Below, piece after piece: positions 16,541 through 25,130 of a DNA stretch of 64,000 nt. A program made the position numbers and the translations under genes. The stretch is taken from contig NZ_RQXV01000001.1 of the NCBI RefSeq assembly GCF_003858655.1, positions 682,001 through 746,000 of the forward strand, given 5' to 3'. How positions within the stretch are numbered: position 1 is the first letter of the stretch; each line of letters starts with the position of its first letter. A model generated the notes under the pieces. The model made no database searches and was not told where the DNA came from. It was given only the letters and a program-made list of their open reading frames with translations. The DNA is from Amphritea balenae. GTDB taxonomy: Bacteria; Pseudomonadota; Gammaproteobacteria; Pseudomonadales; Balneatricaceae.

Positions 16541-17863
16541 TTACCTTAAGTACTTCTTGCGCAATTCAGACACCGCATTGGCATGGCCATCAAAACCTTC
16601 ATAGGTCGCCAACACCCGGGCTTGTTCAGCCATCTCGGGGTAACCGGTTTCTGTCACATAGGCCACCGACATAAATTTCATAAAATCCATCACTCCCAAC
16701 GGAGATACCGTGGCAGCTGCGCCGGATGTAGGTAGTACCGCATTACAGCCCAGTACATAATTACCTAAGGTACTGGGTGAATGCTGACCTAATAACACCT
16801 CACCGGCATTTTCAATGCGGCCCAGATACTGCCAGGGATCGGTACTGAGTATCTGCAGATGTTCTGGGCCATAGGCATTAATAAACGTAAATGCCTGTTC
16901 AGTACTGCCAGCCAGTACGACTCCCCCCATTAGTCCCGAAAGTACCGTTGATGAATATTCGACCCGTTGCGCACTCATATTGCTCCAGTGCTCTGGAAAC
17001 GCAGCGATAGCAGCTTCCGCAACTTCGGCTGATGTGGTCACCAGGTAGGCGGAAGAATCCGGCCCGTGTTCCGCTTCAATCAACAGATCCAGCGCGGCCA
17101 GGGCACCATCAACACTGTCATCGGCAAACACTATCGATTCAGAGGGACCGGCTGGAATACCCGGATCGATCCGGCTCGACAACAGCTGTTTAGCAGCCAC
17201 CATCCAGGGACTCCCCGGACCGACAATTTTACTACAACGAGGCAGGGTTTCAGTACCATAAGCCACTGCAGCGACGGCCTGTGCACCACCGCACTTATAG
17301 ACTTCAGTGATACCTATTTCGCGACAGGCCACCAGCGTTGCGGCATCGACACTACCGTCGGCCCCCGGAGGCGTCACCACAATCGTTCGCTTCACCCCCG
17401 CAACCAGTGCCGGAATCGCGTTCATCAACAGTACCGAGGGAAACGAGCCCTTACCCCGGGGTACGTAGCAAGCCACCGAAGGAATAGGTAAAAACCGTTC
17501 ACCGACAAAGCTACCGCTACGCACTTCCTGCATAGTCATTTCACCAGGCTTTTGAGCTTCGTGATAACGGCGGATATTGTCTGCAGCAAAACGGATCGCG
17601 GTCAGGGTTTGCTCATCGACCTGCGCGCTGGCGGCGTCAAACTCTGATGCATCAACCCGCAGCTGATCAGCGGTAATATGGGCATCATCAAAACGCCGCG
17701 CAAACTCAACTAGCGCAACGTCACCCTGCTGGCGCACCTGTTCAATAATCGGTTGAACCTGTGTCATATAGTTACTCAGATCAGACTCGGTACGCTGCAA
17801 CAGTTGTTCCTGTTGGTCAGAAGAAAGCTTATCCAGCTGCCAGAAACTTATTTTTTTATTCAT
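16541..17863 (-). CDS. HisD-like dehydrogenase, not a canonical histidinol dehydrogenase
   Basis: 440 residues over the full length of the histidinol dehydrogenase family. GGAQAVAAVAYGTET, PAGPSES, EAEHGPDS and YGPEHLQI (E334, H335) are conserved. Compared with E. coli HisD as I recall it, zinc ligand Q259 corresponds to E263, D360 to N368 (GNYVLG) and catalytic H367 to A375 (CNAVLPT). H262 and H419 are kept as H266 and H427. The usual GPGN motif reads GPGSPW. No his genes adjoin. It follows a LysR gene by 23 bp and lies near an EamA transporter and an aldehyde dehydrogenase. An NAD-dependent dehydrogenase of a different diol or amino alcohol is likely, for example HpsN-type sulfopropanediol 3-dehydrogenase. 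Confidence 0.7.
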   Translation of the reverse strand: MNKKISFWQLDKLSSDQQEQLLQRTESDLSNYMTQVQPIIEQVRQQGDVALVEFARRFDDAHITADQLRVDASEFDAASAQVDEQTLTAIRFAADNIRRYHEAQKPGEMTMQEVRSGSFVGERFLPIPSVACYVPRGKGSFPSVLLMNAIPALVAGVKRTIVVTPPGADGSVDAATLVACREIGITEVYKCGGAQAVAAVAYGTETLPRCSKIVGPGSPWMVAAKQLLSSRIDPGIPAGPSESIVFADDSVDGALAALDLLIEAEHGPDSSAYLVTTSAEVAEAAIAAFPEHWSNMSAQRVEYSSTVLSGLMGGVVLAGSTEQAFTFINAYGPEHLQILSTDPWQYLGRIENAGEVLLGQHSPSTLGNYVLGCNAVLPTSGAAATVSPLGVMDFMKFMSVAYVTETGYPEMAEQARVLATYEGFDGHANAVSELRKKYLR

Positions 17864-17886
17864 TTATATGACCATTATTGGTTAAT

Positions 17887-18801
17887 TCAGAGAAACTCCT
17901 GACGGTAGTCCTGCTGTAAAAGTCGCTGAGTAAACCACTCCAGCGCTTTCCCCCGGCTGGACTGACGCCAACAGGTAAACAGCTCTAAACTGCTATCCCG
18001 ATTTAAAACTTCACGTACTTTAATTTGTCCACTGACGATATCGTTCTCGATCATGTGCAGCGGTAAAAAACCTACTCCGATACCACTCAGGATCGCTTCC
18101 TTCTGAGCAAACAGGTCCGGCACAATTAACTGTTCCTGACGGTTTTCACTGGCTGAAAAGCGATGACTGTTTAATCCGCTATCGATCAGACGACTACTAT
18201 CGCCGGCATCTATTTGGCGATATTGATTTAGTTGCTCCATCGTCAGTGGTTCTGGCAGATCGGCCAGCGGATGATCCACCGCCATCGCCAGACTCAGGTC
18301 GCGGCGCCCTATAGGTACCGAGTGTGTATCTACTTCATGGGGAGGACGCCCTATTGCGCCGATAACCAGATCGGCCCGCTGATCATATAGCGCATCCCAG
18401 GTACCGCTATAGACCTCACGAATGACTCTTATGCGCGTGCCCGTGTTAAGCCGATAGAACTCACCGATCCAGTTAAACAACACTTCACTGCGCAGCATAT
18501 TGGTAAATACAATCCGCAATTCCTGTTCCCAGCCATGGGCAATATGGTTCACCTCGGCAATAAGACTGCTGTGCAAACGGAGAATTTCGGTGCCATATTT
18601 AGCCGCCGCCTGCCCAGCTTCAGTGAGGCTGACCCGATAGTTATCCCGGTTGAGTAACGATTCACCCAGCTCATCTTCTAACTGGCGAATAGCATAGCTA
18701 ACACTGGAAACCGTAATACCCAACTCAGCCGCAGCAGCAGAAAGGCTTCCTTTATGCTCTGTGGCAATCAGTGCTTTTAGATATTCAGCTTTCAAAGACA
18801 T
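17887..18801 (-). CDS. LysR-type regulator upstream of the HisD-like gene
   Basis: 304 residues. The helix-turn-helix is LKALIATEHKGSLSAAAAELGITVSSVSYAIRQLEDELGESLLNR, here unusual in having TVSSVSYAI where most LysR proteins have SQPAVS. The effector domain follows from about residue 90. It is transcribed with the HisD-like gene (23-bp gap) and is divergent from an EamA transporter across a 110-bp promoter region. It probably controls both, which would link export or import of a metabolite to its oxidation. The ligand is unknown. Confidence 0.85.
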   Translation of the reverse strand: MSLKAEYLKALIATEHKGSLSAAAAELGITVSSVSYAIRQLEDELGESLLNRDNYRVSLTEAGQAAAKYGTEILRLHSSLIAEVNHIAHGWEQELRIVFTNMLRSEVLFNWIGEFYRLNTGTRIRVIREVYSGTWDALYDQRADLVIGAIGRPPHEVDTHSVPIGRRDLSLAMAVDHPLADLPEPLTMEQLNQYRQIDAGDSSRLIDSGLNSHRFSASENRQEQLIVPDLFAQKEAILSGIGVGFLPLHMIENDIVSGQIKVREVLNRDSSLELFTCWRQSSRGKALEWFTQRLLQQDYRQEFL

Positions 18802-18911
18802 GTTTTAAAAACCTGTATATGTTGTATCAACTCATCGGGTTATCTGAGCTGGCCTTAATGCTTAAAATTTATGCAACTTATGAACATTTATCAGACCGTT
18901 GAGTAACCATC

Positions 18912-19862
18912 ATGAATAGCCCCGCAAGCTCTCAAAACTCTCTGATTGGCAGCAGTCATCTACTAATCGCTGCGGTCGCCTGGGGCGGCATGTATGGCGT
19001 ATCTAAAACGGCACTTCAGTATCTTGATCCCTACTCCATGACGACTATTCGCTATGGCAGCGGCGCTCTGATTTTTTGCCTCCTGCTGCTGCTTAAAGAA
19101 GGCCCGAAATCGTTCCGCTTCGATGGCCAGTTTGTGCGTCTGTGGCTCTATGGTTCCTGCGGCTTTTGCGGCTTTAGTATTCTGCTGTTCCACGGCCTGA
19201 AACATGCCCCGGCAGAGCACGGAGCGGTAATCGCCTCCCTGATGCCGCTGATCAGCGCACTGATCAGCTGGCTGACGCAGGGCAAGCGGCCCAATAAAAC
19301 GACCATACTCTGTACATTGCTGGCCATCTTTGGCGTTGTGCTAGTGATATCCCGGGGTGACATTTCCAACCTGCTACAGTTAGAGTCGGTTAAAGGTGAT
19401 CTGATGATCATTATCGGCGTCACCTGCTGGGTTATCTTTTCTATGGGTCTGGGCCAGATGCAGGGCTGGAGTTCCAGCCGCTATACCGCGCTGTCCTGTT
19501 GCGCCGGTCTGATCACTATTCTGCTGGCGAATACGGTTGCTACTGTTGTTGGCGTATCCAGTCTGCCGACCCCGGAAAAAGTCACTCCGGTGCTGTTCGA
19601 AATCAGCTACCTGATTCTGGCTGCCGGTGTACTCGCCGTGTCCTGCTGGTCGAGTGGTGTCGCCAAAATGGGGGCGCTTAACTCCTTACTGTTTATGAAT
19701 ATGATCCCGGTCTCGGCCTTTATCATCGCGGCGGTACAAGGCAAGGCAATTCATCTGATGGAGATCTATGGCATGACTCTGGTGATTGTCGCCTTAGTTG
19801 CCAACAATGTGCTGCCACGTATCCAACGTGCCGACCGACAAATCTCCGCTACTTATCGTTAA
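18912..19862 (+). CDS. EamA / DMT family transporter
   Basis: 316 residues with ten predicted membrane helices in two EamA repeats of five. The first starts LIAAVAWGGMYGVSKTALQYLDPYSMTTIRYG, a typical DMT opening; the repeat joins near LMIIIGVTCWVIFSMGLG. The protein sits in the inner membrane and exchanges or exports small metabolites, with substrates across amino acids, nucleosides and others. It is divergent from the LysR gene that heads the HisD-like operon, which suggests a shared substrate. Nothing in the sequence fixes which one. Confidence 0.85.
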   Translation: MNSPASSQNSLIGSSHLLIAAVAWGGMYGVSKTALQYLDPYSMTTIRYGSGALIFCLLLLLKEGPKSFRFDGQFVRLWLYGSCGFCGFSILLFHGLKHAPAEHGAVIASLMPLISALISWLTQGKRPNKTTILCTLLAIFGVVLVISRGDISNLLQLESVKGDLMIIIGVTCWVIFSMGLGQMQGWSSSRYTALSCCAGLITILLANTVATVVGVSSLPTPEKVTPVLFEISYLILAAGVLAVSCWSSGVAKMGALNSLLFMNMIPVSAFIIAAVQGKAIHLMEIYGMTLVIVALVANNVLPRIQRADRQISATYR

Positions 19863-19888
19863 ACAGTTTTCGGTGAAAAAAGATCCAT

Positions 19889-19920
19889 AAAAAAACGCCA
19901 CCCGCTAATGCTGATGGCGC
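19889..19920 (-). terminator. Terminator of the aldehyde dehydrogenase gene
   Basis: On the minus strand a 5-bp CGCCA/TGGCG stem with a 14-nt loop is followed by seven T (19889-19895 on the plus strand as A). It lies in the convergent gap with the EamA gene and fits the end of the aspartase-aldehyde dehydrogenase operon. Confidence 0.65.
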
Positions 19921-19933
19921 TATGGCTCAGACA

Positions 19934-21418
19934 TTAACCCAGCTTGATCCAGGTGGTTTTCAGCTGAGTGAATTTATCGATTGCATGCAGTGACAGGTCG
20001 CGCCCGAAACCAGATTGTTTAAAGCCACCGAAGGGGGTACTGAAATCCAGCGCATCCATGGTATTAACTGATACGGTGCCAGCCTTAAGCTTCTTACTAA
20101 CACGATGAGCCCGGTTCAGGTTGGTGGTCCACAGCGATGCCGCCAGACCATAAATAGAGTCATTAGCAATAGCGATCGCTTCTGCTTCAGAATCAAAACT
20201 GATCAGTGCCGCAACCGGGCCGAACACTTCATCCCGGGCAATACTCATGTCAGGGGTAACCTGATCAAAAATGGTAGGAGCAACCACGGCGCTTGACTCA
20301 TCACCGGTGCCTCCGGTCAGCATTTTTGCTCCCTCAGCATTGGCCTGGTTGATACAACTACGCACATTGCCCGCGTGATTTATATCGATCAGCGCGCCGA
20401 CCTGAGTATCTGAATCCAGCGGATCACCGACTTTCATCGATTGCGCTTTCGCCAAAAACTTCTCAACAAACTGCTCTTTAATACTGCTCTCAATCAGGAT
20501 CCGGGAGTTTGCCGAACAGACTTCACCCTGGTTAAAGAAGATTCCCATCGCTGCATGTTCAACGGCCGCGTCAAGATCGCAGTCGGCAAAAATCAGGTTA
20601 GGACTCTTACCGCCTGTTTCGGGCCATACCGGCTTCATATTAGACTCAGCCGAGTAACCCATAAACAGCTTGCCAACCTGGGTCGAGCCGGTAAATGCCA
20701 GACAATCCACATCATTATGTAAACCCAGCGCTTTACCCACAATATGACCATGACCGGTCACGACGTTTAACACACCATCCGGGAAGCCCGCCTGTTTTGC
20801 CAGTTCCGCCAGTTTTAGCGCTGTCAGTGGCGACTGTTCCGCAGGCTTTAATACCACCGAGTTACCGCTGATCAATGCTGGTGCTAGCTTCCAGGCAGCA
20901 ATATCCAGGGGAAAGTTCCAGGGTACAACCGCTGCAACAACGCCAATAGGCTCGCGGGTAATTGTGGCGATATTATTGCCATCGGTGGGCGCGACTTCGC
21001 CATAGAGTTTATCGATCGCTTCCGCATACCACTCGAAGCAGCCCGCCGAGCCCGGTATGTCGATATTCATGGCATCCTGTACCGGCTTACCAACGTTCAG
21101 GCTTTCCATTAACGCCAGCTCTTCATGGTTTTCCATAATCAGAGCAGCCAGCTTTTTCATCACCGCTTTACGCTCTGCAGGGGCTTTATCTGCCCAGATA
21201 CCCGAATCAAATGAGCGCCGTGCTGCAGCAACAGCCCGGTCGACATCCTGCTCAGTACAAGCGGCTGTCGCTACTAGCAACTCGCCAGTAGCCGGATTGA
21301 TAGTATCGTAGCGCGCACCATCGCTGGCATCGGTAAACTCACCATCGATAAAAGCCTGTGAAATCAAATTCATATTCTGCTGTTTGGTCAGCCAGTACTC
21401 TTTGTTCTGTGTAGTCAT
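19934..21418 (-). CDS. puuC: Aldehyde dehydrogenase, PuuC (gamma-glutamyl-gamma-aminobutyraldehyde) type
   Basis: 494 residues, the standard length for NAD(P)-dependent aldehyde dehydrogenases. The Rossmann region has PWNFP (N168), the general-base Glu is E267 in WPETGGKSPN and the catalytic Cys is C301 in GEVCSANSR. EVFGPV and PFGGFKQSGFGRD near the C-terminus complete the family. The WPETGG segment resembles PuuC (WLEAGG) more than the common LELGG. PuuC oxidises aldehydes from polyamine degradation to acids. GGAG lies before the ATG, 15 bp after the aspartase stop, so the two form an operon. An aspartase partner is unusual for PuuC, so the real aldehyde may differ. Confidence 0.78.
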   Translation of the reverse strand: MTTQNKEYWLTKQQNMNLISQAFIDGEFTDASDGARYDTINPATGELLVATAACTEQDVDRAVAAARRSFDSGIWADKAPAERKAVMKKLAALIMENHEELALMESLNVGKPVQDAMNIDIPGSAGCFEWYAEAIDKLYGEVAPTDGNNIATITREPIGVVAAVVPWNFPLDIAAWKLAPALISGNSVVLKPAEQSPLTALKLAELAKQAGFPDGVLNVVTGHGHIVGKALGLHNDVDCLAFTGSTQVGKLFMGYSAESNMKPVWPETGGKSPNLIFADCDLDAAVEHAAMGIFFNQGEVCSANSRILIESSIKEQFVEKFLAKAQSMKVGDPLDSDTQVGALIDINHAGNVRSCINQANAEGAKMLTGGTGDESSAVVAPTIFDQVTPDMSIARDEVFGPVAALISFDSEAEAIAIANDSIYGLAASLWTTNLNRAHRVSKKLKAGTVSVNTMDALDFSTPFGGFKQSGFGRDLSLHAIDKFTQLKTTWIKLG

Positions 21419-21433
21419 CTGTTTTACTCCTGC

Positions 21434-23275
21434 TCAGACAGCATTACTGTTCACTGCGCTCTTACGCATTCGGCGCGGTGCAGTCATATTTTCAACGCTG
21501 AGAATGTCATCCAGTTCATCACCGGTTAACAGCCCCTCTTTTAATACCAACTCACGTACGCTGTTGTTGTTCTCAATCGCCAGTTGGGCGATTCGGGTGG
21601 CATTTTCATAGCCGATATAAGGGTTCAGTGCGGTAATAATACCGATACTGTTATTCACTACATCCAGACAGTGATCCCGGTTCGCCGATATCCCTTTGAT
21701 ACACTTATCAGCCAGGGTGTTAACTGCCCGAACCTGTAAGCGCAGTGACTGAAGCACATTAAAAGCAATAACTGGCTCCATCACATTTAACTGTAGCTGA
21801 CCGGCTTCAGCCGCCATAGTGACCGCTATATCATTACCTATCACCTGAAAAGCGACCTGGTTAACCATCTCTGGAATCACCGGATTAACCTTGCCCGGCA
21901 TTATCGAGCTGCCTGGTTGCATTGGCGGAAGATTGATCTCCTGCAAGCCGGCCCGGGGACCACTGGAAAGCAGACGCAGGTCATTACACATCTTAGATAG
22001 TTTGACCGCATTACGTTTCAAAACGCTAGAAAAAGTAACAAAAGCGCCCATATCAGAGGTCGCTTCGATCAGGTTACCTGCCCGGATCATCTCCTTCTCA
22101 GAGATATGGCACAGCTCTTCGATCACCAGACTGGAGTACTCAGGATCGGTATTGATACCAGTGCCTATAGCAGTTGCCCCCATGTTGATCTCACGGAAGA
22201 ACTCAACCACGCTTTTGGCTTCTTCAATATCTTCTTTGATGGTGGAATACCAGGCATCAAACTCCTGGCCTAAGGTAATAGGCACCGCATCCTGCAGCTG
22301 GGTACGGCCCATCTTTATAACATCGGAGAACTCCACCGCTTTCTGCTTAAGCTGGTAACAGAGCCCCGACAGTGCAGACACATATTCCTGATGGCTAAGC
22401 AGAATACTCAGGCGAATGGCGGTAGGGTAAGCATCATTAGTCGACTGGGACAGATTGACGTGATTATTAGGATGCAGATGCTGATAGTCGCCCCGGGCAT
22501 GCCCCAGAATCTCAAGCCCCCGATTTGCGATAACTTCGTTGGCGTTCATATTGGTAGAAGTACCGGCACCACCCTGAATCACATCGACAACAAAGTGTTC
22601 ATGCCACTGCCCCTCAACAATCTCATCGCAGGCCTGACAGATCGCAGCGGTGCGAACATTGTCCAACTGTCCCAACTTATTGTTGGCTTTAGCGGCCGCC
22701 TTTTTCACCATCGCCAGCGCATTAACCAGCTGTGGAAAATGTTTCAGCTTGATGCCGGTAATAGCGAAGTTTTCTTGTGCTCGCAGCGTCTGTACACCGA
22801 ACAGTGCCGATTGAGGTACTTCCCGCACTCCTAACAAATCCTTTTCCCGACGCACTGTTTCATGCTGTTTTGCCTGCACGGAGACTTTCTGACGCAGCGC
22901 TTCTAACTGCATCAATACCGCCGCTAGTGCGGCGGTTCGTACTGAACCCGCCAGCCAGCGCTGTAACGCAGCACGATCAACTTCCAGCAAACTAATATCG
23001 GTTACCGCCTGAAAATGATCGGTGCAGATTTGCGCAATCGTCAGGGAGTTACAAAGCACCGGACCCGCTAACTGAATCTGATAGCCAGCGCCGGTCTGCT
23101 GAAGTACACCCGATAGCAAAATTACCAGCCGTTCGCCCTGCTTCGGCAACGCAACTGACTCACCCTTCCTAGCTTCAATAACTGTACTTATCTTAACCAG
23201 TGTGTTGAATTCAGGGGCTTCCAACGCATCACACTGTAGAACTGTTTTAACGAGTTTTTTATTATTTGTATTCAT
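21434..23275 (-). CDS. aspA: Aspartate ammonia-lyase with extra N-terminal cNMP-binding-like domain
   Basis: 613 residues, against about 470 for ordinary aspartase, which converts aspartate to fumarate and ammonia. Residues about 142-605 are a full aspartase: R-x-E-x-D-LGVREVP, FGVQTLRAQENF, TSTNMNANEV (239-248), the HPNNHVNLSQSTND segment and the superfamily signature GSSIMPGKVNP (456-466). Residues 1-140 are additional and resemble a cyclic-nucleotide-binding / Crp-type beta-roll: RLVILLSGVLQQTG, LAGPVLCNSL and AVTDISLLEVDRAALQRWL. No DNA-binding domain follows it. An allosteric role for that domain is inference. The gene precedes a PuuC-type aldehyde dehydrogenase and follows a LysR gene. 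Aspartase versus fumarase is decided by overall resemblance. Confidence 0.85.
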   Translation of the reverse strand: MNTNNKKLVKTVLQCDALEAPEFNTLVKISTVIEARKGESVALPKQGERLVILLSGVLQQTGAGYQIQLAGPVLCNSLTIAQICTDHFQAVTDISLLEVDRAALQRWLAGSVRTAALAAVLMQLEALRQKVSVQAKQHETVRREKDLLGVREVPQSALFGVQTLRAQENFAITGIKLKHFPQLVNALAMVKKAAAKANNKLGQLDNVRTAAICQACDEIVEGQWHEHFVVDVIQGGAGTSTNMNANEVIANRGLEILGHARGDYQHLHPNNHVNLSQSTNDAYPTAIRLSILLSHQEYVSALSGLCYQLKQKAVEFSDVIKMGRTQLQDAVPITLGQEFDAWYSTIKEDIEEAKSVVEFFREINMGATAIGTGINTDPEYSSLVIEELCHISEKEMIRAGNLIEATSDMGAFVTFSSVLKRNAVKLSKMCNDLRLLSSGPRAGLQEINLPPMQPGSSIMPGKVNPVIPEMVNQVAFQVIGNDIAVTMAAEAGQLQLNVMEPVIAFNVLQSLRLQVRAVNTLADKCIKGISANRDHCLDVVNNSIGIITALNPYIGYENATRIAQLAIENNNSVRELVLKEGLLTGDELDDILSVENMTAPRRMRKSAVNSNAV

Positions 23276-23599
23276 TTTCTACCCAGATGCAGCTAAAACA
23301 TCTTTAGTCAGGTTTGTTTCGAACTCTTCGAATAAGATGTTCGGAAGATTCACATAACAAGACTAAAAACTACCGCTATATTTGTAAAATATTATAAACC
23401 TCTGGTCTGGATCAGTTTTTTGAATACAAATAAATCTAGGTAGAAAATGGAAGATAGAAGAAAGCATCTGACGGATTGCTGTGATCCATCACCCTGCTTA
23501 CCGGGTAATGGATTTATAAGAAAGGAATAGGCTTAACTGCCAGGCAAGCCAGAATGGCTATATGACTAATCAATTGATAAGTAAGTAAGCTAAAAACGA
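23276..23599. other. Intergenic region between LysR gene and aspartase gene
   Basis: No gene. It contains an 11-bp imperfect stem, ATCCATCACCC/GGGTAATGGAT (23484-23494 and 23503-23513), about 90 bp after the LysR stop on the minus strand. Near the aspartase start are repeated TTCGAA-like pieces (about 23318-23347) that could be operator half-sites. Confidence 0.4.
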
Positions 23600-24544
23600 T
23601 TAACTCAGGTTTCTGTAAAAACGCTTATCCGTAAATACCGATTCGGTCAGTTCAACAGAGCGCTCTTTCAGCATCTTAATAAAGGCTTCCGCAACCGGTG
23701 TCAGGCGGAACTGCGATATTTTCGCTACCCCCAGTCGTAACGGCCGTAAATTACCCCTCAGGGGAATCGCTTTCAATTCAGTGCCATCCAGTGCCATCTT
23801 ATTTACCAGCGGAGTATTGAATAACGTATAGCCAAAGCCGTTACTCACAAGCCCCCTGACCATCCCTAAAGATTGGGCACGGTAAGCAAAATCTGGTTCC
23901 AGATCCTGACTCAAAAACAATGAGAAAAAGTAATCCCGGGTCATCGGCCAGTCAAGCAGAATCATCGGGTACTCAGCCAGTTCCTCCAGACTAAGCTCCT
24001 CTTTATCCGCCAGCGGATGGTCGGCAGCCAGAACAGCATAAGGTGGAAACTCAACGATCGGTTCAAACTCAATATCCGCAGGAATTTGCAGATCATAGGT
24101 CAACGCCAGCTCATAACGACCATCAGCCAGCTGTTGAATAATCTCTTTCTGATGCCCCTCGTCACACTGAATACTGGCATCGGGATAGGTCTCAGTGAAT
24201 TTCCTCATCAATGAGGGCAACATCATCGGTGTAAAGGTAGGAAAACCTATAATACGCAGCGTACCGGCAATATCTTCACCCAGAGTATTGGCGTAATGCC
24301 CCAACCCTTCTGCATCAGAAAGTAGCTGCTTAGCCTTGAGAATAAACTGCCTTCCTGCAGGTGTTAGTGACAGCCCCTGTGCATGGTGCCTGACAAACAG
24401 CTGTAATCCGGTAACTTCTTCCAGATGAAGTACCGCTGAAGAGATTGATGGTTGAGAAACATGTAAGGTTTCTGCGGCTTTTGTCACACTGCCAAACTCT
24501 CCAGCAGTGGTAAAGTAACGCAGCTGTTTCAATGTAAAATTCAT
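23600..24544 (-). CDS. LysR-type regulator upstream of aspartase
   Basis: 314 residues from the ATG at 24544 (MNFTLKQLRYF), preceded by AGGAAGAGAG. The helix-turn-helix reads LRYFTTAGEFGSVTKAAETLHVSQPSISSAVLHLEEVTGLQLF, a standard LysR domain with the CynR/CbbR-like RYF opening. The effector domain follows, including GFPTFTPMMLPSLMRKF. It is on the same strand as the aspartase-aldehyde dehydrogenase operon, 324 bp upstream, and could regulate it. The ligand is unknown. Confidence 0.85.
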   Translation of the reverse strand: MNFTLKQLRYFTTAGEFGSVTKAAETLHVSQPSISSAVLHLEEVTGLQLFVRHHAQGLSLTPAGRQFILKAKQLLSDAEGLGHYANTLGEDIAGTLRIIGFPTFTPMMLPSLMRKFTETYPDASIQCDEGHQKEIIQQLADGRYELALTYDLQIPADIEFEPIVEFPPYAVLAADHPLADKEELSLEELAEYPMILLDWPMTRDYFFSLFLSQDLEPDFAYRAQSLGMVRGLVSNGFGYTLFNTPLVNKMALDGTELKAIPLRGNLRPLRLGVAKISQFRLTPVAEAFIKMLKERSVELTESVFTDKRFYRNLS

Positions 24545-24815
24545 ATCTCTCTTCCTAATCACTATCGAAAGCCCGCCTGTATAGCTGATAAGTAGCCAAC
24601 CGCTCCGGACCAGTTCGAACCGCTGTTATCTAAAACTATATAGGAAATTCATTACCAAAATCAAAATTTAATAATTTTAATCTATGCAGAGTTTTTACCT
24701 ATACAACATCAACTATCTGAATAAACGGCTGGGCGCCTGGCTAAACGTCTCACTGAACACCAAGCAGCAGTATTAGTAATAGAAATACAGTAAAATGCCG
24801 CCTTTACTATAATTA

Positions 24816-25078
24816 GGAACCTGTGAATAAGTCTCAAGCTTTCTCAGTGGGTAATAAATCGACTTAATGCGCGAAAGGCTGCGAAGCGGAATGGCGAGTC
24901 CTTTCCAAGCAGACTGACAAAGCAGGAAGTCGATTTAATACCCACCCTTCGGGGCTTTCAGAGCGATCCGATTTCCTTGTTAACGGTTTTCGACAGGCAA
25001 CCAGCATGTCTGTAACCGTTGCCTCGAATTCAAATCGCTCTGGAAGCCTGAGGCGTTTAGGACTTGTTCACAGGTTCC
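24816..25078. repeat. Nested palindromic non-coding element
   Basis: About 263 bp bounded by 18-bp inverted repeats (GGAACCTGTGAATAAGTC at 24816-24833 against 25061-25078, 17 of 18 matching). Inside is a second inverted pair, 24847-24865 against 24927-24945 (18 of 19), and a third around CAGAGCGATC (24959-24968) against AAATCGCTCTGG (25032-25043). A fourth pairs AACGGTT (about 24982) with AACCGTT (about 25014). No protein gene or transposase is present and no clear target duplication is seen. It could be a miniature mobile element, a dispersed intergenic repeat or a structured RNA. Confidence 0.7.
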
Positions 25079-25130
25079 CTAAGTAACTCAGAGTAGGTTT
25101 ACCTCCACTCTGTTATCCGGGCTTTTACAA

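Noticed and set aside
16541-17863. Annotation as the histidine-biosynthetic HisD
   Set aside because: No his operon context, and positions matching HisD D360 and H367 are Asn and Ala.
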